Of a stretch of 64,000 bases of DNA, positions 1 to 10,991 are shown piece after piece; the stretch's first letter is position 1, and every line of letters starts with the position of its first letter. This DNA is from Megalopta genalis. Lineage: Eukaryota; Arthropoda; Insecta; Hymenoptera; Halictidae. The stretch covers positions 62,001-126,000 of the forward strand of contig NW_027476096.1 of assembly GCF_051020955.1 (NCBI RefSeq), read 5' to 3'. The notes under the pieces are model-generated. The model had not been told where the DNA came from, made no database searches, and saw only the letters and a program-made list of their open reading frames with translations. A program made the translations under genes and the position numbers.

Positions 1-199
1 GATCGTCGCTTATTACAGGTTCACGTTAATCTAGTGGGTGTACAAATTAATTTGTGGCTTTCATAGTTAATCATTTGTAACCAAATATGAAAACTAAATT
101 GTTTATTTACCGTATTGAGCTTTGGAAGTATCAATTTCCGAAATGGAAAAAGAATCATATAAGTAGATGATGCTCAGAATATGAAAATATAAGAGACTG

Positions 200-219
200 T
201 TCTCTCTCTCTCTCTCTCT
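200..219. repeat. (TC)n microsatellite
   Basis: About ten TC dinucleotides in a row. Simple repeat with no associated gene. Confidence 0.9.
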
Positions 220-469
220 TTGCCTTTCTATTAAAGAAATATAGTTAAGATTAAAGAGATAGAGTAAATGTACCAATTGCAGTGCCCATTAAAATGATGA
301 CCGAAGTTTTCGACTGATATAGTTTCTTTTACCTATATCGTATTTCTTAAAACATTTCAATTTTCGTACGAATTTTTTCATAAGTGAAATATATAAACAG
401 TACAAAATATTTAAAAACGTATACATAACAGTTTTTGAGCGAATTACTATGTCCTTAAAATGATAAAAG

Positions 470-613
470 GTTAATTACTGTGTGTCAGTTACTGAGTCTT
501 TTCTAGATACTCTATGTCAATTTCCGTACACTAATCTAGTTACTGTGTGTCAATTTTTGTATCCTGATCTAATTACTGTGTGCCAATTTATGTGCACTGA
601 TCTAATTACTGTG
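470..613. repeat. 33-bp degenerate tandem repeat
   Basis: The core CTAATTACTGTGTGTCAATT recurs at 535, 568 and 601 with a 33-bp spacing, and a more diverged unit lies upstream. Similar wording (AATTACTGTGTC) reappears near 3910, so the unit may be part of a dispersed repeat. Confidence 0.6.
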
Positions 614-1458
614 CTTTATTTAATGTCATCAGTACTGGGTCTTACACCAAAAATATAAAAACATGAAATATTCCGTATTAAATTATTTACCATAATTTAT
701 TATATGTATATGATTCAATGCATGCAATATTATACAGGAAAGGAAAGATAATCATGTGTAGTATAACACGTGACTTGCCGTAAGAGGTCTGAGTAATTAA
801 TGCACTCATCGAAAAAGACATGAAAACTTAACCTAGTTACAGTGCACAGTAATAGAAACAAGAAAGAAATTTGTTTCAGTCACTGAATTACTTTACATAA
901 AAAATATACCTAAGAAGTTGATTATATTATTGTCTTTCTGTAATAATGTGCTCAAGATTTATGAATTTAATAGTTTACTTTTTTCTATTGGGAAGCATCA
1001 TTTTTTATTTTGTTCATCTTTATTTGCAACGTTCTTGTTAAGTCTTTTTTAAAAACACCAAGGCAAAAATACATTAAAAGACTTATTAGAAATTTAAAAG
1101 TTAGTTTCTTCATTTTATAAGTCTTCAAAATTGAAATTGTCGAAATGTTATGGAAATTACACATCAAAGTTTATTTAAAAAATTCAATATTTTTAATTCA
1201 AGAATGTCGTTTTTGGATATATGTAAAAATATTGTAAGGTAGAGTAACCAGGAGAACACAGTAATTGACGCACTTACCCTAGTATTCATTATTTTAAGTT
1301 AAAATTGTTAACCTCTCAACGGATTGGCCATGAAAGAAAAACTAATTGTGCCCAGAAAATGGTATTGCATTATACACCATATCATAAAAAATAGTACCTT
1401 ATGGATATAAGAAACCAATGTAATATTACTGCATCCGCCCAGTGGACCAACGGGTATA

Positions 1459-2054
1459 CAGTGGCTCACGAAATTGATCATTACACTATTTATAATGGAA
1501 TAACTGTCTTAGAATTGGACCAAGTGACTTGTATTTTTTTGAGATGTTAGACAGACTAATTAACTAGTCAACGTTTACAAAACTTTTTTAAACAACTTCT
1601 ACCGCTTGTAATGGCGAAACAAAATAAAATACTAAAATTCTTTTAACTTTTTTACCTGACCCCTTAACGAAAATTTAAAAAATGCATTTTGTGCGTCTCG
1701 GTTACTTATATGTGAGCTGAAAATTTCTACGAAATCCGAGAAACTGCTTTTAACGAATTTTAAATATTAACTGCTCATAATAAGGTCAATCGATTTCAAT
1801 AAAATTTTCAGAATGCATATAAAGTACACAGATCTGTAAAGTGCATTTTTTAAATTTTCGTTACAGACTCAGATAAAATAGTTCAAGATACGTCCGTTTT
1901 TAATTTCTTTATCATCGAACCAATTTCACTTGCTGAAGCCAATCTCTTCAACCATTGTCTAGTATAAACTAGTCCCACTAACATTCAAAAAAGGTACAAT
2001 TTTAAGAAAGTTAATCCGTTCCAAATTTTGTGTAATTAATTCCTTAAGCCACTG
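1459..2054. mobile_element. Tc1/mariner-like non-autonomous element
   Basis: A 596-bp segment starts CAGTGGCTCAC and ends in AAGCCACTG, so the termini are inverted. It is flanked by TA at 1457-1458 and at 2055-2056, as expected for Tc1/mariner target duplication. The interior is weakly palindromic and carries the motif AACTTTTTTA followed by AACGAAAATTTAAAA, later seen inverted as TTTTCGTTACAGACTCAGAT. The same interior recurs near 22560, 25540, 42330, 44100 and 61130, which defines a dispersed family. No transposase is left. Confidence 0.65.
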
Positions 2055-4079
2055 TACATGTAGGACGAAACTTAGGGTTTCACGAATAGAAGATTTATGT
2101 TTTTATACCACAATCAGCAATTCGCGAGTGGTCAATTGTGTTTTTCCAAAATTCCAATCCAAGATTCTCCTTTCTTCAAAATCCCTTTTACATTATTGTG
2201 AAGTAATTTCCAATATGCGGCAGCATAATGCCTATCACAGAGCAGAATTGTGCTAATTCAATTACTAATTGTTTTAATCACGATTGTAATTGAAATACAA
2301 CGTATATATATATATATATATATAATTCAAATAAAATATAAGTGAATTACAATGTATTGAATTATATGTATTATAGTTATAGGAATAACTTTAACACATT
2401 TCGCTATTTGAATTTTCAACTAGAACTTTTATTTAATTAAAGAAGTTATAAAATATGTTCCCTCTTTATGAGATGCCTGCGTTAACTGCTTCAACTCGGT
2501 AAAAGTAATAACGATTAGAAAAGACGATTAGGTGGTAAATAAAAAACTGTTTGCTAGATTGATTTTTGTATTCAACCTATTTGTTGAAATTCAACGCAAT
2601 GTAATTGCAATGTAATTGAAAAGTACGTGACGCTTTACCCCTGTTCCAAGTTTTATGTTAGAACTTTTATTATCCAGATATCCAGAGTCGGGCATCATTT
2701 AAATGATTATTTAAGAACAAAATCATTTGTCATTCACGAGTTTAAATGGAAGATAAAAATTGTTACTTTAATTTCCTATTCGTGAATACAACTTCAATTG
2801 TTACTTATTCATTCTCATCTAATTGTTTATTATTTATTATACATTCGGCGTCAAGGGTTCACTTCACATCCATGGTTTCTTCCAGACTTTTCTTTCTCTC
2901 AATGAGTATTATACGTTGCAGCGGAAAAAATTTGACCCTTTGACTTTGATTTTCAAGGTCCAAGACAGTTTTGTGGTCCATTTTTCTTAGCAGATCTCAA
3001 CAGATTCAATAGTCTAAAATTACGCTATGGCAGTGCAGATATATAATTTTTATACACCCTTTACATACATTATATATCGTCAGTTCCGCTTGAAATTAAA
3101 CATTTTTTGGAGTACTATACTGGATATCGGTGAAATTTGAATATGCTCTAATCCTTGTTGATATATCAATACATCTCGATGAATTTTTCAGGATTTTTTA
3201 ATTTGTTAATTTTACAGGCCTGTGACGGTTGCATGTCTCATGTAATAAACGAACGGCAGATATAGCGACGCAACGTTCACTTGAACCAATTTTAATTTCG
3301 TCAATTTAAAAATGTCCGTATTTTTAAAAGTCGGTCCACAATAGAAACACTTTGGGTTACACCTTCAAATTCTTTATAATTTTTCAATATTATCCTAGTA
3401 TAAGAAAATAGCGTTTGTTAAAAACAATTTCAATGTATTACCATGTTTTTGTAACCACCGAAAAGTACATTTTTATCGGTTTTGTAATTTTGTAGATTTC
3501 ATAAAGAAAGTTGGCACTTTATTTTACAAGCCTGTAAAAGCAATAAATTTTGAAATTATGAAAAGTCCTTCGTGATACGTTCATATGTCGTTAAGGACTG
3601 CACACACATTCTAAGATATTACATATATGTATGTATACAACGATACAAATATCTTTAAAAACATATTACTCTGTCTGTATAGTCTACAAAGAGTGTATTG
3701 ATTACTTCAAAAGGAGTTATACAGAGTGTTGAAAAAAACATTCAATATAAACATTCAAAATAATTTGTATGGTATATAGGACACACTGTGCTGAGTATGA
3801 AGGTCAAAGGAAACATAGGTCGAAAGGTCAACCATTTCTAAGATATAAACATTTTTATTTGCTAGCATTATGATTGACCTATTAGGGTAATGGATCCAGT
3901 TACTGCAGGGTAGCCAATTACTGTGTCTTTTGCTTATTTTCAAGCACAATTAGCATTATATTTATCATATAAGACATTTCTTACAATTAACGTAGCCAGT
4001 TCTTATTTTGCATAAAATTCTGTAGTGTAATTATGATTGATGGAAAATAATAGACACAATGATTATGTAACTGTCACCA
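2055..4079. other. A+T-rich stretch, no gene seen
   Basis: Only short chance frames are present. It holds a (TA)n run at about 2303-2324. I could not assign coding sequence or an element with two clear ends. Confidence 0.6.
2303..2324. repeat. (TA)n microsatellite
   Basis: Eleven TA dinucleotides. Confidence 0.85.
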
Positions 4080-4385
4080 GCCGGAGGGCTTAGCAACTTC
4101 TCGTGGCCGGAGGTTTGATACAATTTTGGTGTCCGGTAAGGAAATGCGTGTGGCCTGGCTGATGTCTATTTCATCACCGGTGCGCCACTAGGTGGAAATC
4201 GTGGACTACCGGATGTCAATTTTACCACCGGGACGCCATTTATGGAGTAAAAGAGTGGAAATTAAGGGTTTTCGCCTCGTAACTTTGTAATAGTTCGATG
4301 CATTTTGAGCGACAAAAGTACATCGTTGTTGGTCGAAGGATGTGACTGGAATCGAAGAGAATGTGACTGAATACATTAATTGAAC

Positions 4386-4388
<3 letters not shown>
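4080..4388 (-). other. possible degenerate LTR / leader fragment
   Basis: This block is richer in G+C than its surroundings and has imperfect internal repeats around CCGG (for example ACCGGATGTCAATTTTACCA and a related segment 60 bp before it). On the minus strand it contains ACAAAGTTACGAGGC, a 15-mer also present in the solo-LTR-like insertion at about 22053-22068. Further along is TGGCGTCCCGG, which could be a primer-binding-site-like sequence next to an LTR. No TG...CA ends or target duplication could be fixed, so the LTR origin is only a suggestion. Confidence 0.25.

Positions 4389-4427
<39 letters not shown>
4389..4427. repeat. (AT)n microsatellite
   Basis: About 19 AT dinucleotides directly abutting the left arm of the long inverted repeat. 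Confidence 0.9.
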
Positions 4428-4431
<4 letters not shown>

Positions 4432-5050
4432 TTCATTTTACCGTCTTTTATTATTTCCTGATTCTATGTGTTTTTACCTCTATTTAGATCTCATTTTACA
4501 CTATCAATTCAATTATAATTTTATTTTATTCCATCCTATGCTATATATTTTACTCTATTCACATTTCACTCTAGTCGACGTTATTTTTTACTCTTTCTTT
4601 ATATGCGCTATTTAATTGTGAGCCACCACATATACTGTTGTATTTTACTTCATTTCATCTCTTTAGTATATATATATATATACTAATACTATAATATTTA
4701 TTTTTATGTTCCCCCCGGGATCACTAAGCTTTCCCAGCGATAGCTTCAACATTAACGGCTTTTGGCAGAGGTTAAAATTAAGATAAATAGCGATAAATTG
4801 CTATAATGCATAACGAGATGAAATGAAGTAAAATACAACAGTATATGTGGTGGCTCACAATTAAATAGCGCATATAAAGAAAGAGTAAAAAATAACGTCG
4901 ACTAGAGTGAAATGTGAATAGAGTAAAATATATAGCATAGAATGGAATAAAATAAAATTATAATTGAATTGATAGTGTAAAATGAGATCTAAATAGAGGT
5001 AAAAACACATAGAATCAGGAAATAATAAAAGACGGTAAAATGAATAATTA
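4426..5050. mobile_element. long inverted repeat (235-bp arms)
   Basis: Arm 4426-4660 is the reverse complement of 4816-5050, with a single mismatch noticed by eye (CATCCTATG against CATTCTATG). The 155-bp spacer holds a short (TA)n run, a CCCCCCGGGATC tract and an otherwise unremarkable sequence. No terminal target duplication is obvious: the left arm abuts an (AT)n run and the right arm abuts CTTAAAACTG. It may be a foldback transposon, a recent inverted duplication, or a local inversion error in assembly. The near-identity of the arms argues for a recent event. Confidence 0.85.
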
Positions 5051-5350
5051 CTTAAAACTGAGCAACAAGGTGCATAGACGTGATTTTTTGGCTTTTAGCT
5101 CGCTTTTACTCGATATATTAATATTGCTGTATAGTATACTGTCAAAAGAATCAAGATTTCACAATTGTTTAAGTATGTACTGTTGCGCGGATTCCACGTT
5201 CCGTACTGTCGATTTTCCAGCACTAAGGAATGCGGGAACGACACGATATACGCGTGGGTATCGATTCTAAGGTACTGTCCAGTGAGCGTCGGATTTGTGG
5301 CCTTTATATACCTCAAAATTCGTCCCAAACTGATGGTAAGGGATATGCGT

Positions 5351-5636
5351 ACAATCCTTATGCGACGACAAGGCATCTTTGCGTTTACATTCCCCCTCTT
5401 ACTAGCTGCGGCAGAGGGGCAGCTAATAAGAGGGGGAATGTGCCACTGCCGCAACTAGTAAGAGGGGGAATGTCCCACTGCCGCAACTAGTAAGAGGGGG
5501 AATGTCCCACTGCCGCAGCTAGTAAGAGGGGGAATGACCCGCTGTCGCAGCTAGTAAGAGGGGGAATGCCCCACTGCCGCAGTTAGTAAGAGGGGGAACG
5601 TAAATGCAAAAGTGCCTCCTTGTCGCATGAGAATTA
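5351..5636. mobile_element. foldback MITE copy A (TAGTCCTCACGCGAC family)
   Basis: The left end (ATCCTTATGCGACGACAAGG, then CTTTGCGTTTACATTCCCCC) is inverted at the right end (GGGGGAACGTAAATGCAAAA, then GTCGCATGAGAATTATA). It is the same family as copies at 14023, 18181, 29351, 33821, 41157 and 56961. In this copy the central half-palindrome is expanded into tandem units. Open frames crossing it on both strands are by-products of the repeats and are not genes. Confidence 0.8.
5421..5600. repeat. 32-bp tandem repeat inside foldback copy A
   Basis: Units beginning AGCTAGTAAGAGGGGGAATG start at 5421, 5453, 5485, 5517, 5549 and 5581, an exact 32-bp period with a few substitutions. Each unit is half of the palindromic core of the foldback family. 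Other copies have only one or two such halves, so the array is a local expansion. Confidence 0.9.
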
Positions 5637-8600
5637 TACGTTCTCCGGGTTCTTGGAACCCCTGTTTACGCATTCCAGAGGACCATCAAAAGGCCCTTGC
5701 TTGAACCTAAACAAGCGAAACCGGAAAACTTCGTAGGGCGCACATGACTCCCAGAGAAAGACCAATAAAATCTAAATCTGAAGACAGTGCATGTCTTCTT
5801 CTTTATAGATTTTCTGTCTTTCTTTTAATATACATTTACGTATTCTATTCGACTTATGTATATAAAAACTGTACCTTTAGCCGAAAAGCTTATCGATAAC
5901 AATAATGTTTATAAAAGTGAGAACGTATACTTTTAATCTGTGCCGAAACCATAAGATAACGTAATAGTTTTTGTGAAAACTGAATACTTTATGTTTAATA
6001 TCCAATGATATTAATAAAAAATTAAAATTAATTAAAATTAATCCAACTTTATTTTTTATAACCACTGCCAGTCTTATTGATACAGATATGTTTTGTAAAA
6101 TATATCAGACAATTTTGTAAACACTTTTTTATTTTAAACACTTCCAGTTCACTACCGTGCTCGTTTTCTGATTCCCGATATTCAAATCGTGTGTGTGTGT
6201 TTTCATCTAGATTCAAGAATCTATACTATACCTTTTCTGCTCAATAACAGTAGTGACTAATACAGTATTGAAATGAGCTTCCACGACCTTTGTTTTATGC
6301 AAAGCTGCACCGTTATATTGGAAAATGGACTTTACTTTGGCTCCACTATGCACATATATTCACAGTACCTTCTCATTATTGTGCAAATAAACTCTACAAT
6401 TGTTTTCTAAATTCGTTGTTTTTTTTATGTTTAATTGAAATATTTGTAACTGTGCTTGATACGCTATATGGAAAATTTGAAATCACAAACGTTTACGGAT
6501 GGTTACGTGTATTATTGGAATTTAAAATGTCATATTGAAGATATTAGATGTACCAAAGTTCTTGTACGTTAAGTATTGTCGACACTTCTACAAATTATAT
6601 AGTTTCGAATAATTCTGTTACAAAAATTTGTAAAACGGTTCATTTATTTGTACACTCTGTACTTATTTAACACTTACGGAAAATAATTTGACGGCAGTCA
6701 TATTTCATATATGTAGTTGCATAGTAAAAATAATAAGGTTGACTATCAATTCTTACATTATCTACAATTTACTGGAGTCATCAGAATAAGAAATACATTT
6801 TTATTTTTATTTTGTTCCTTACAACTGATTCAGGAAATGTCTATTTTTGTATACAAATCCACAGTCTACATATCACAAATGGTAACATTATGATTTTATC
6901 CTATTGTTCTATATTACTGCGTCGCGTTCATAGTTCAGAATTATAATGTACACTTGTTATGTCTCCCACTCCGTTGTACGGGAGACTCAGCGCGTCACGT
7001 GATCTATCCCCACTCTTTCGACTTGAAATCTAATTTATTCTTCTGGCTACCATAGGCACGATAAATACAGAAAGTAGGTTGGTAATCGCATGAGTGACTA
7101 AAAAGTGTGTAATGAAATGAATGATTCAGATAAAGTTATAATTATATAGGTGATTGTAAAACATGACCTTTTCCTTAGACGTAACACCGAAAAATGAATA
7201 TATTATTATTACTATTACATGATGGGTATAAGTTTGAGCATCTTAATCACCATTGTCGTTGTCAGGTACTAATATATTCAATTCATTTTTTTTGCGGCAT
7301 TCAACTAATTTTTATTCGTGAGAGTTACATGACATCAAAAGGATTAATAATACATCTTCAATGATTATTTTTGTCCACATTCTTTTTGAATAGTTTTGTT
7401 ACGTTTCTCTGTAGCTAACTAGCATTCCAGTATTATTTTTCGGAATGATATGTTCGTTATTATTTTCAAAAGCTTATGTCCATGACAGCTGTAATAGTTG
7501 AATTCCTATATGTATAGGTTGTTTATTTTTATATTTTTTGTAATATGATGTTCTGAAATGAAATAAATAACCTTCCAGAAGAAAATAACGTTGTCATTTT
7601 ATTTGTATATATATATTTGTATATATATATTATCCTCGACATAAGCATGAAAAATCAGCTAAATATCTTGAAAAATATTGAACCTACAAAAAAAATGTTT
7701 CAAACAAAAGTTGTTCATTCTTTTTGATAGAATATGATTTTAAAATAAAAAATATATGTTTATGACAAGAAAAGGCAAGATGACCTAAAAATAACCTTGG
7801 AAACGTTCACCCATTAAAAAACTGAACTTAAATGGGATAACCTATACATCGAAATTTTCTATTTCCGTTGGAAACAAATTAAGCTTTGCAAGGCGTGACT
7901 TAGATGTACAGCGAACCTCGCAAACATCTCACTCGGCAACTTAACTTTTTTGTGAGTGGCTTCACAGAAAAAGGAAGCTATTACCTTCCTTGGTTCTGTG
8001 GATTGTATTTACAAACTTGACTGAAGACTGTAGAGTAAGGTATGTGTATGAACTCCTGACTCGGTTTTTGTTTATCTTGCCCCGCTCCGCTTTCTCTTGT
8101 CTGTCACTTGTCGCTCACTTCTCTTTCGTTCGTGTGTTGATCTCTTCAAATAGAAAAGTAACCTGATGCAGTCATACTTCGTGGGCATGTACTTTATGAA
8201 TCAATTTTTCCCACATGCCACGTCTTTGATTTGCGAAGTACTACCATCAGTCTTTTCAGCTTTAACATGCAGACTCGTCGGAGTTGGAAATCGTTTTTTG
8301 GAAAAGCGTATCTAAATTTTATGCTATATACTCAGCACTGAAATACCTAAAGAGCTGTTTTTGTAAATGGACTATCATTTTTGAGAAAAATTAATTGAAA
8401 ATTGTTTTACGGTTAAAGGATAACGACTCAAAAAAATTTAACTAATTTACTATGACTAGGTAAATATATAAATAAATAGTAAATCCGCTATGTAGGAAAC
8501 AAAAATTGTCTCGTTCTGTTGGAGGAAATTATTAAAGACGATGCTAATCAACGTAGCTGTAAAAGAAATAACAGTGTAGGGGTGTAAACTACCTAAAGCT

Positions 8601-8749
8601 ATAAATCTTCAAAGAATCAGATTATTTCAAACAGAAAACTAACTTTAATTTGCTCCCAATTCAAATAAATTATTTCCGAATAGCTATTCACTCGAACAAT
8701 TTTTGATTTCGAATAGTAAAAATGATCACATAAATCACAGCTTATACGC
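5637..8749. other. A+T-rich stretch, no gene seen
   Basis: Chance open frames only. It includes one right-end-like remnant of the ~200-bp TA family (to 6866), a slightly G+C-richer patch near 6960-7060, small TATATATTTG repeats near 7605-7630 and a pyrimidine-rich patch at 8060-8150. A short stem-loop lies at about 7965-8001 (CACAGAA..AGGAAG / CTTCCT..TTCTGTG). Confidence 0.55.
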
Positions 8750-8764
8750 TTAACCTCTTAGGCA

Positions 8765-8911
8765 CGACGCGCCACTATAGTGGCTTCCGCGGAGATCATC
8801 TTTCAGAACGACGCGCCACTATAGTAGCTTTCGCGGATATCATCTCTCTGAACGAGACGTCACTATAGTGGCTTTCGCGGATGTCATCTCTTTGAACGAC
8901 ACGTCACTATA
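8765..8911. repeat. 44-bp subrepeats within the TTAA element
   Basis: Units starting CGACGCGCCACTATAGTGGC begin at 8765, 8809, 8853 and 8897, an exact 44-bp period. Each contains the palindrome CCACTATAGTGG or a variant of it. The fourth unit is cut at its central TA by the 365-bp MITE and resumes at 9277. Confidence 0.85.
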
Positions 8912-9276
8912 CCGGGTGTCCCAAAAATGTCTCGCAATCCGGAAATGGCGCGTTCCTCGGATCATTTGAAGCAACTTCTTCCTTTACAAAAATTTTCTCC
9001 GAGGTACCGTTAACGAGTTATTAACGAAAAACAGTGACCAATAAGAATCGAGTACGGCTAACGCGAGGCGGCCCAGCCAAGCAGCGCACGAAGCCCAGTT
9101 CCGCTCATTGACTCTGTCGCCTCGTGCCAGCTGAGCTCGCCTCTCATTGGTCACTATTTTTTGTTAATGACTCGTTAATGGTGCCTCGGAGAAAATTTTT
9201 GTAAAGGAAAAAGTTGCTTCAAATGACCTGAGGAACCCGCCACTTTCGGATTGCGAGATATTTTTGGGACACACTG
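8912..9276. mobile_element. 365-bp MITE copy 1 (CCGGGTGTCCCAAAA ends)
   Basis: The terminal inverted repeats are CCGGGTGTCCCAAAAATGTC at the left and GATATTTTTGGGACACACTG at the right. Inner sequence is also palindromic (GTGACCAATGAGAGGCGAG-type segments inverted around a G+C-rich centre). TA lies at 8910-8911 and again at 9277-9278. The host repeat unit (CACTATAGTGGC) is restored exactly if the element and one TA are removed, which proves both the insertion and the TA duplication. Confidence 0.9.
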
Positions 9277-9495
9277 TAGTGGCTCGCTCTAGAGTAGCTC
9301 ACTCGCTCTCCGTTTGAATTAAATAATCATCTTCCTATGCATTGTTTTACATTTCTTTTGTCTTCGCATCGATTTACAACAGTGTTAACAATATACAGAC
9401 GGAATATACAGCATCAGACTCTGTACAGTACATATCAGAATCTGCCGTCCAGGGAAATAGCCTCGCGCAAAATTCAGCCGTACCTAAAAGGTTAA

Positions 9496-10626
9496 ATAAC
9501 TATTATTGAATTAGATTTTCATTATTATAATAGTTAAAAAAACGAACTTTACCGCTTTTTCGGGGCAAATACCACACTGTGCGTCGCCAGGTAAGAACGA
9601 ACAACCGAAAAATCACGCATGGTCCTTCACGCATGGTCCTGCTACACAATCGATCTATGGAATGACAACCTAAAAACAGATCACAATCTAATATAATTTG
9701 GTCACACAAATTAGCATTCAAAACCTACGAAAAGAAACATGGATACCGAAACTAGTTCGCAATCGTAAATATTTAATGAACCCGATTTTATTTTTGGCTA
9801 TACTCCGTAACGAATGGTGTCTTATACGTAAAGGATCGCGGTCTCTAACCGTAGACAGAAGCTTCCTTGCGAACCAGTGAGCGATGGTTACTAATTTCTT
9901 AAAATGCAGCAACCGCCATTAGGCTAGGTAAACGGATTTCTTAAGTCATTCTGAAGATTGGCTGCAAAATGTATTAACCGGTACAAAGTTTTAAGTGCAT
10001 ATTTTAAGTAATTTAATTTTTATGGAAATTTAAAGAAGCCAGAATCTTCTCGGAAACTGTCGCGTCGTCTGAAAACTTCGTCGTTCCTCTGACGTCCTTG
10101 GTGACTTTGGGTAGAAAACTATTTATTGATGTAATGGTAGATCGTGTACGATTTAAAATATCTTCAGACAGTAATTATTATAATTGTGTGTGTGTGTGTG
10201 TTCTTTCAATACTCTCTCTCTCTATAAAGGTTTGCATAAAATTTATAAAAATTCGCCGTTTAAAGAAGTTTCAAGGACAAATATTGCAAATATTAGGTCT
10301 GTTCAATTTTCTATTTGAGAAAAACAGCAAAATTGCTTAGCTGACAAAAGTCATTGATATTATTATTTGACTGCGACGTACTTTAGCATTGAACCATCGA
10401 TAGAAACGAAGTGAAGTAGGCATTTCAGTCGCTGTAACTGGCTGTTGCATATCATTACGAAGATAATCGTAATGAAAAATATTCGATATTGATAATGAAT
10501 AACAAATTTCATTTAACGTGTTTAAAACAATAATAAGCTGGTGCAACAGTGAAGAAGTCCACAAACTGTAGAGGGCGTATATTTATACCTCTCGTACATA
10601 TTAGTAGACTTGTGAGGATATATATA
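9496..10626. other. no gene seen
   Basis: Contains a direct duplication of the 12-mer CACGCATGGTCC near 9615-9640 and a (TG)n run at about 10185-10201. No coding sequence could be supported. Confidence 0.5.
10185..10201. repeat. (TG)n microsatellite
   Basis: About eight TG dinucleotides. Confidence 0.8.
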
Positions 10627-10991
10627 CAGGGTGTCCCAAAAGTCGCTCGTAATCGGGAAATGACGGGATCCTGAGGTCATTTCAAGTAACATTTTCCTTA
10701 GCGCAAATGCAATCCACAGCTTTCTTAAAGAGTTATTAATGAAAAGCACTGACCAATGAGAGGCGAACTCTGCTGACGCGAGGCAGCTGAGCCAATGAGG
10801 GGAACTGGGCTTTGACCACTCATTGATTCGGCCACCTTGCGCCACCCAAGCTCGTCTCTCATTGGTCACTGTTTTTCGTTAATAACTCGTAAACAAAGCC
10901 ACGAACTGCATTTTCGCTAAGGAAAAAGTTACTTTAAATGACCTCAGGAACCCCTCATTTCTCAATTGCGAATGACTCTTGGAACAGCCTG
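10627..10991. mobile_element. 365-bp MITE copy 2
   Basis: Starts CAGGGTGTCCCAAAAGTCGC and ends ACTCTTGGAACAGCCTG, with TA at 10625-10626 and 10992-10993. It is exactly as long as copy 1 (365 bp). The interior is the same palindromic sequence (GACCAATGAGAGGCGA in the left half, CTCGTCTCTCATTGGTCA in the right half). No coding capacity: a 115-codon minus-strand frame over it is a by-product of the palindrome. Confidence 0.9.

Larger units (their letters stand above)
8754..9491. mobile_element. piggyBac-like non-autonomous element (TTAA-flanked)
   Basis: The left terminus after TTAA (8750-8753) reads CCTCTTAGGCACG. The right terminus, read inward from TTAA (9492-9495), is CCTTTTAGGTACG, so the two ends form an inverted repeat matching at 10 of 13 positions. 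TTAA flanks are the hallmark of piggyBac-superfamily insertion. Subtracting the nested 365-bp MITE and its duplicated TA gives an original size of about 371 bp. The left half contains four 44-bp subrepeats. No transposase sequence was recognised. Confidence 0.75.

Noticed and set aside
4206..4436. 76-codon minus-strand frame starting with a Y-I repeat
   Set aside because: The start lies in an (AT)n microsatellite and the rest has no recognisable content.
5095..5490. Overlapping frames of 86-119 codons on both strands
   Set aside because: They run through the foldback palindrome and its 32-bp repeats. Open frames on both strands are expected there.
7965..8001. Short stem-loop as a microRNA precursor
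   Set aside because: The stem is too short (about 15 pairs with gaps) for a normal precursor and there is no supporting evidence.
10522..10869. 115-codon minus-strand frame
   Set aside because: Covers the G+C-rich palindromic centre of the 365-bp MITE; not shared as a frame with the other copies.
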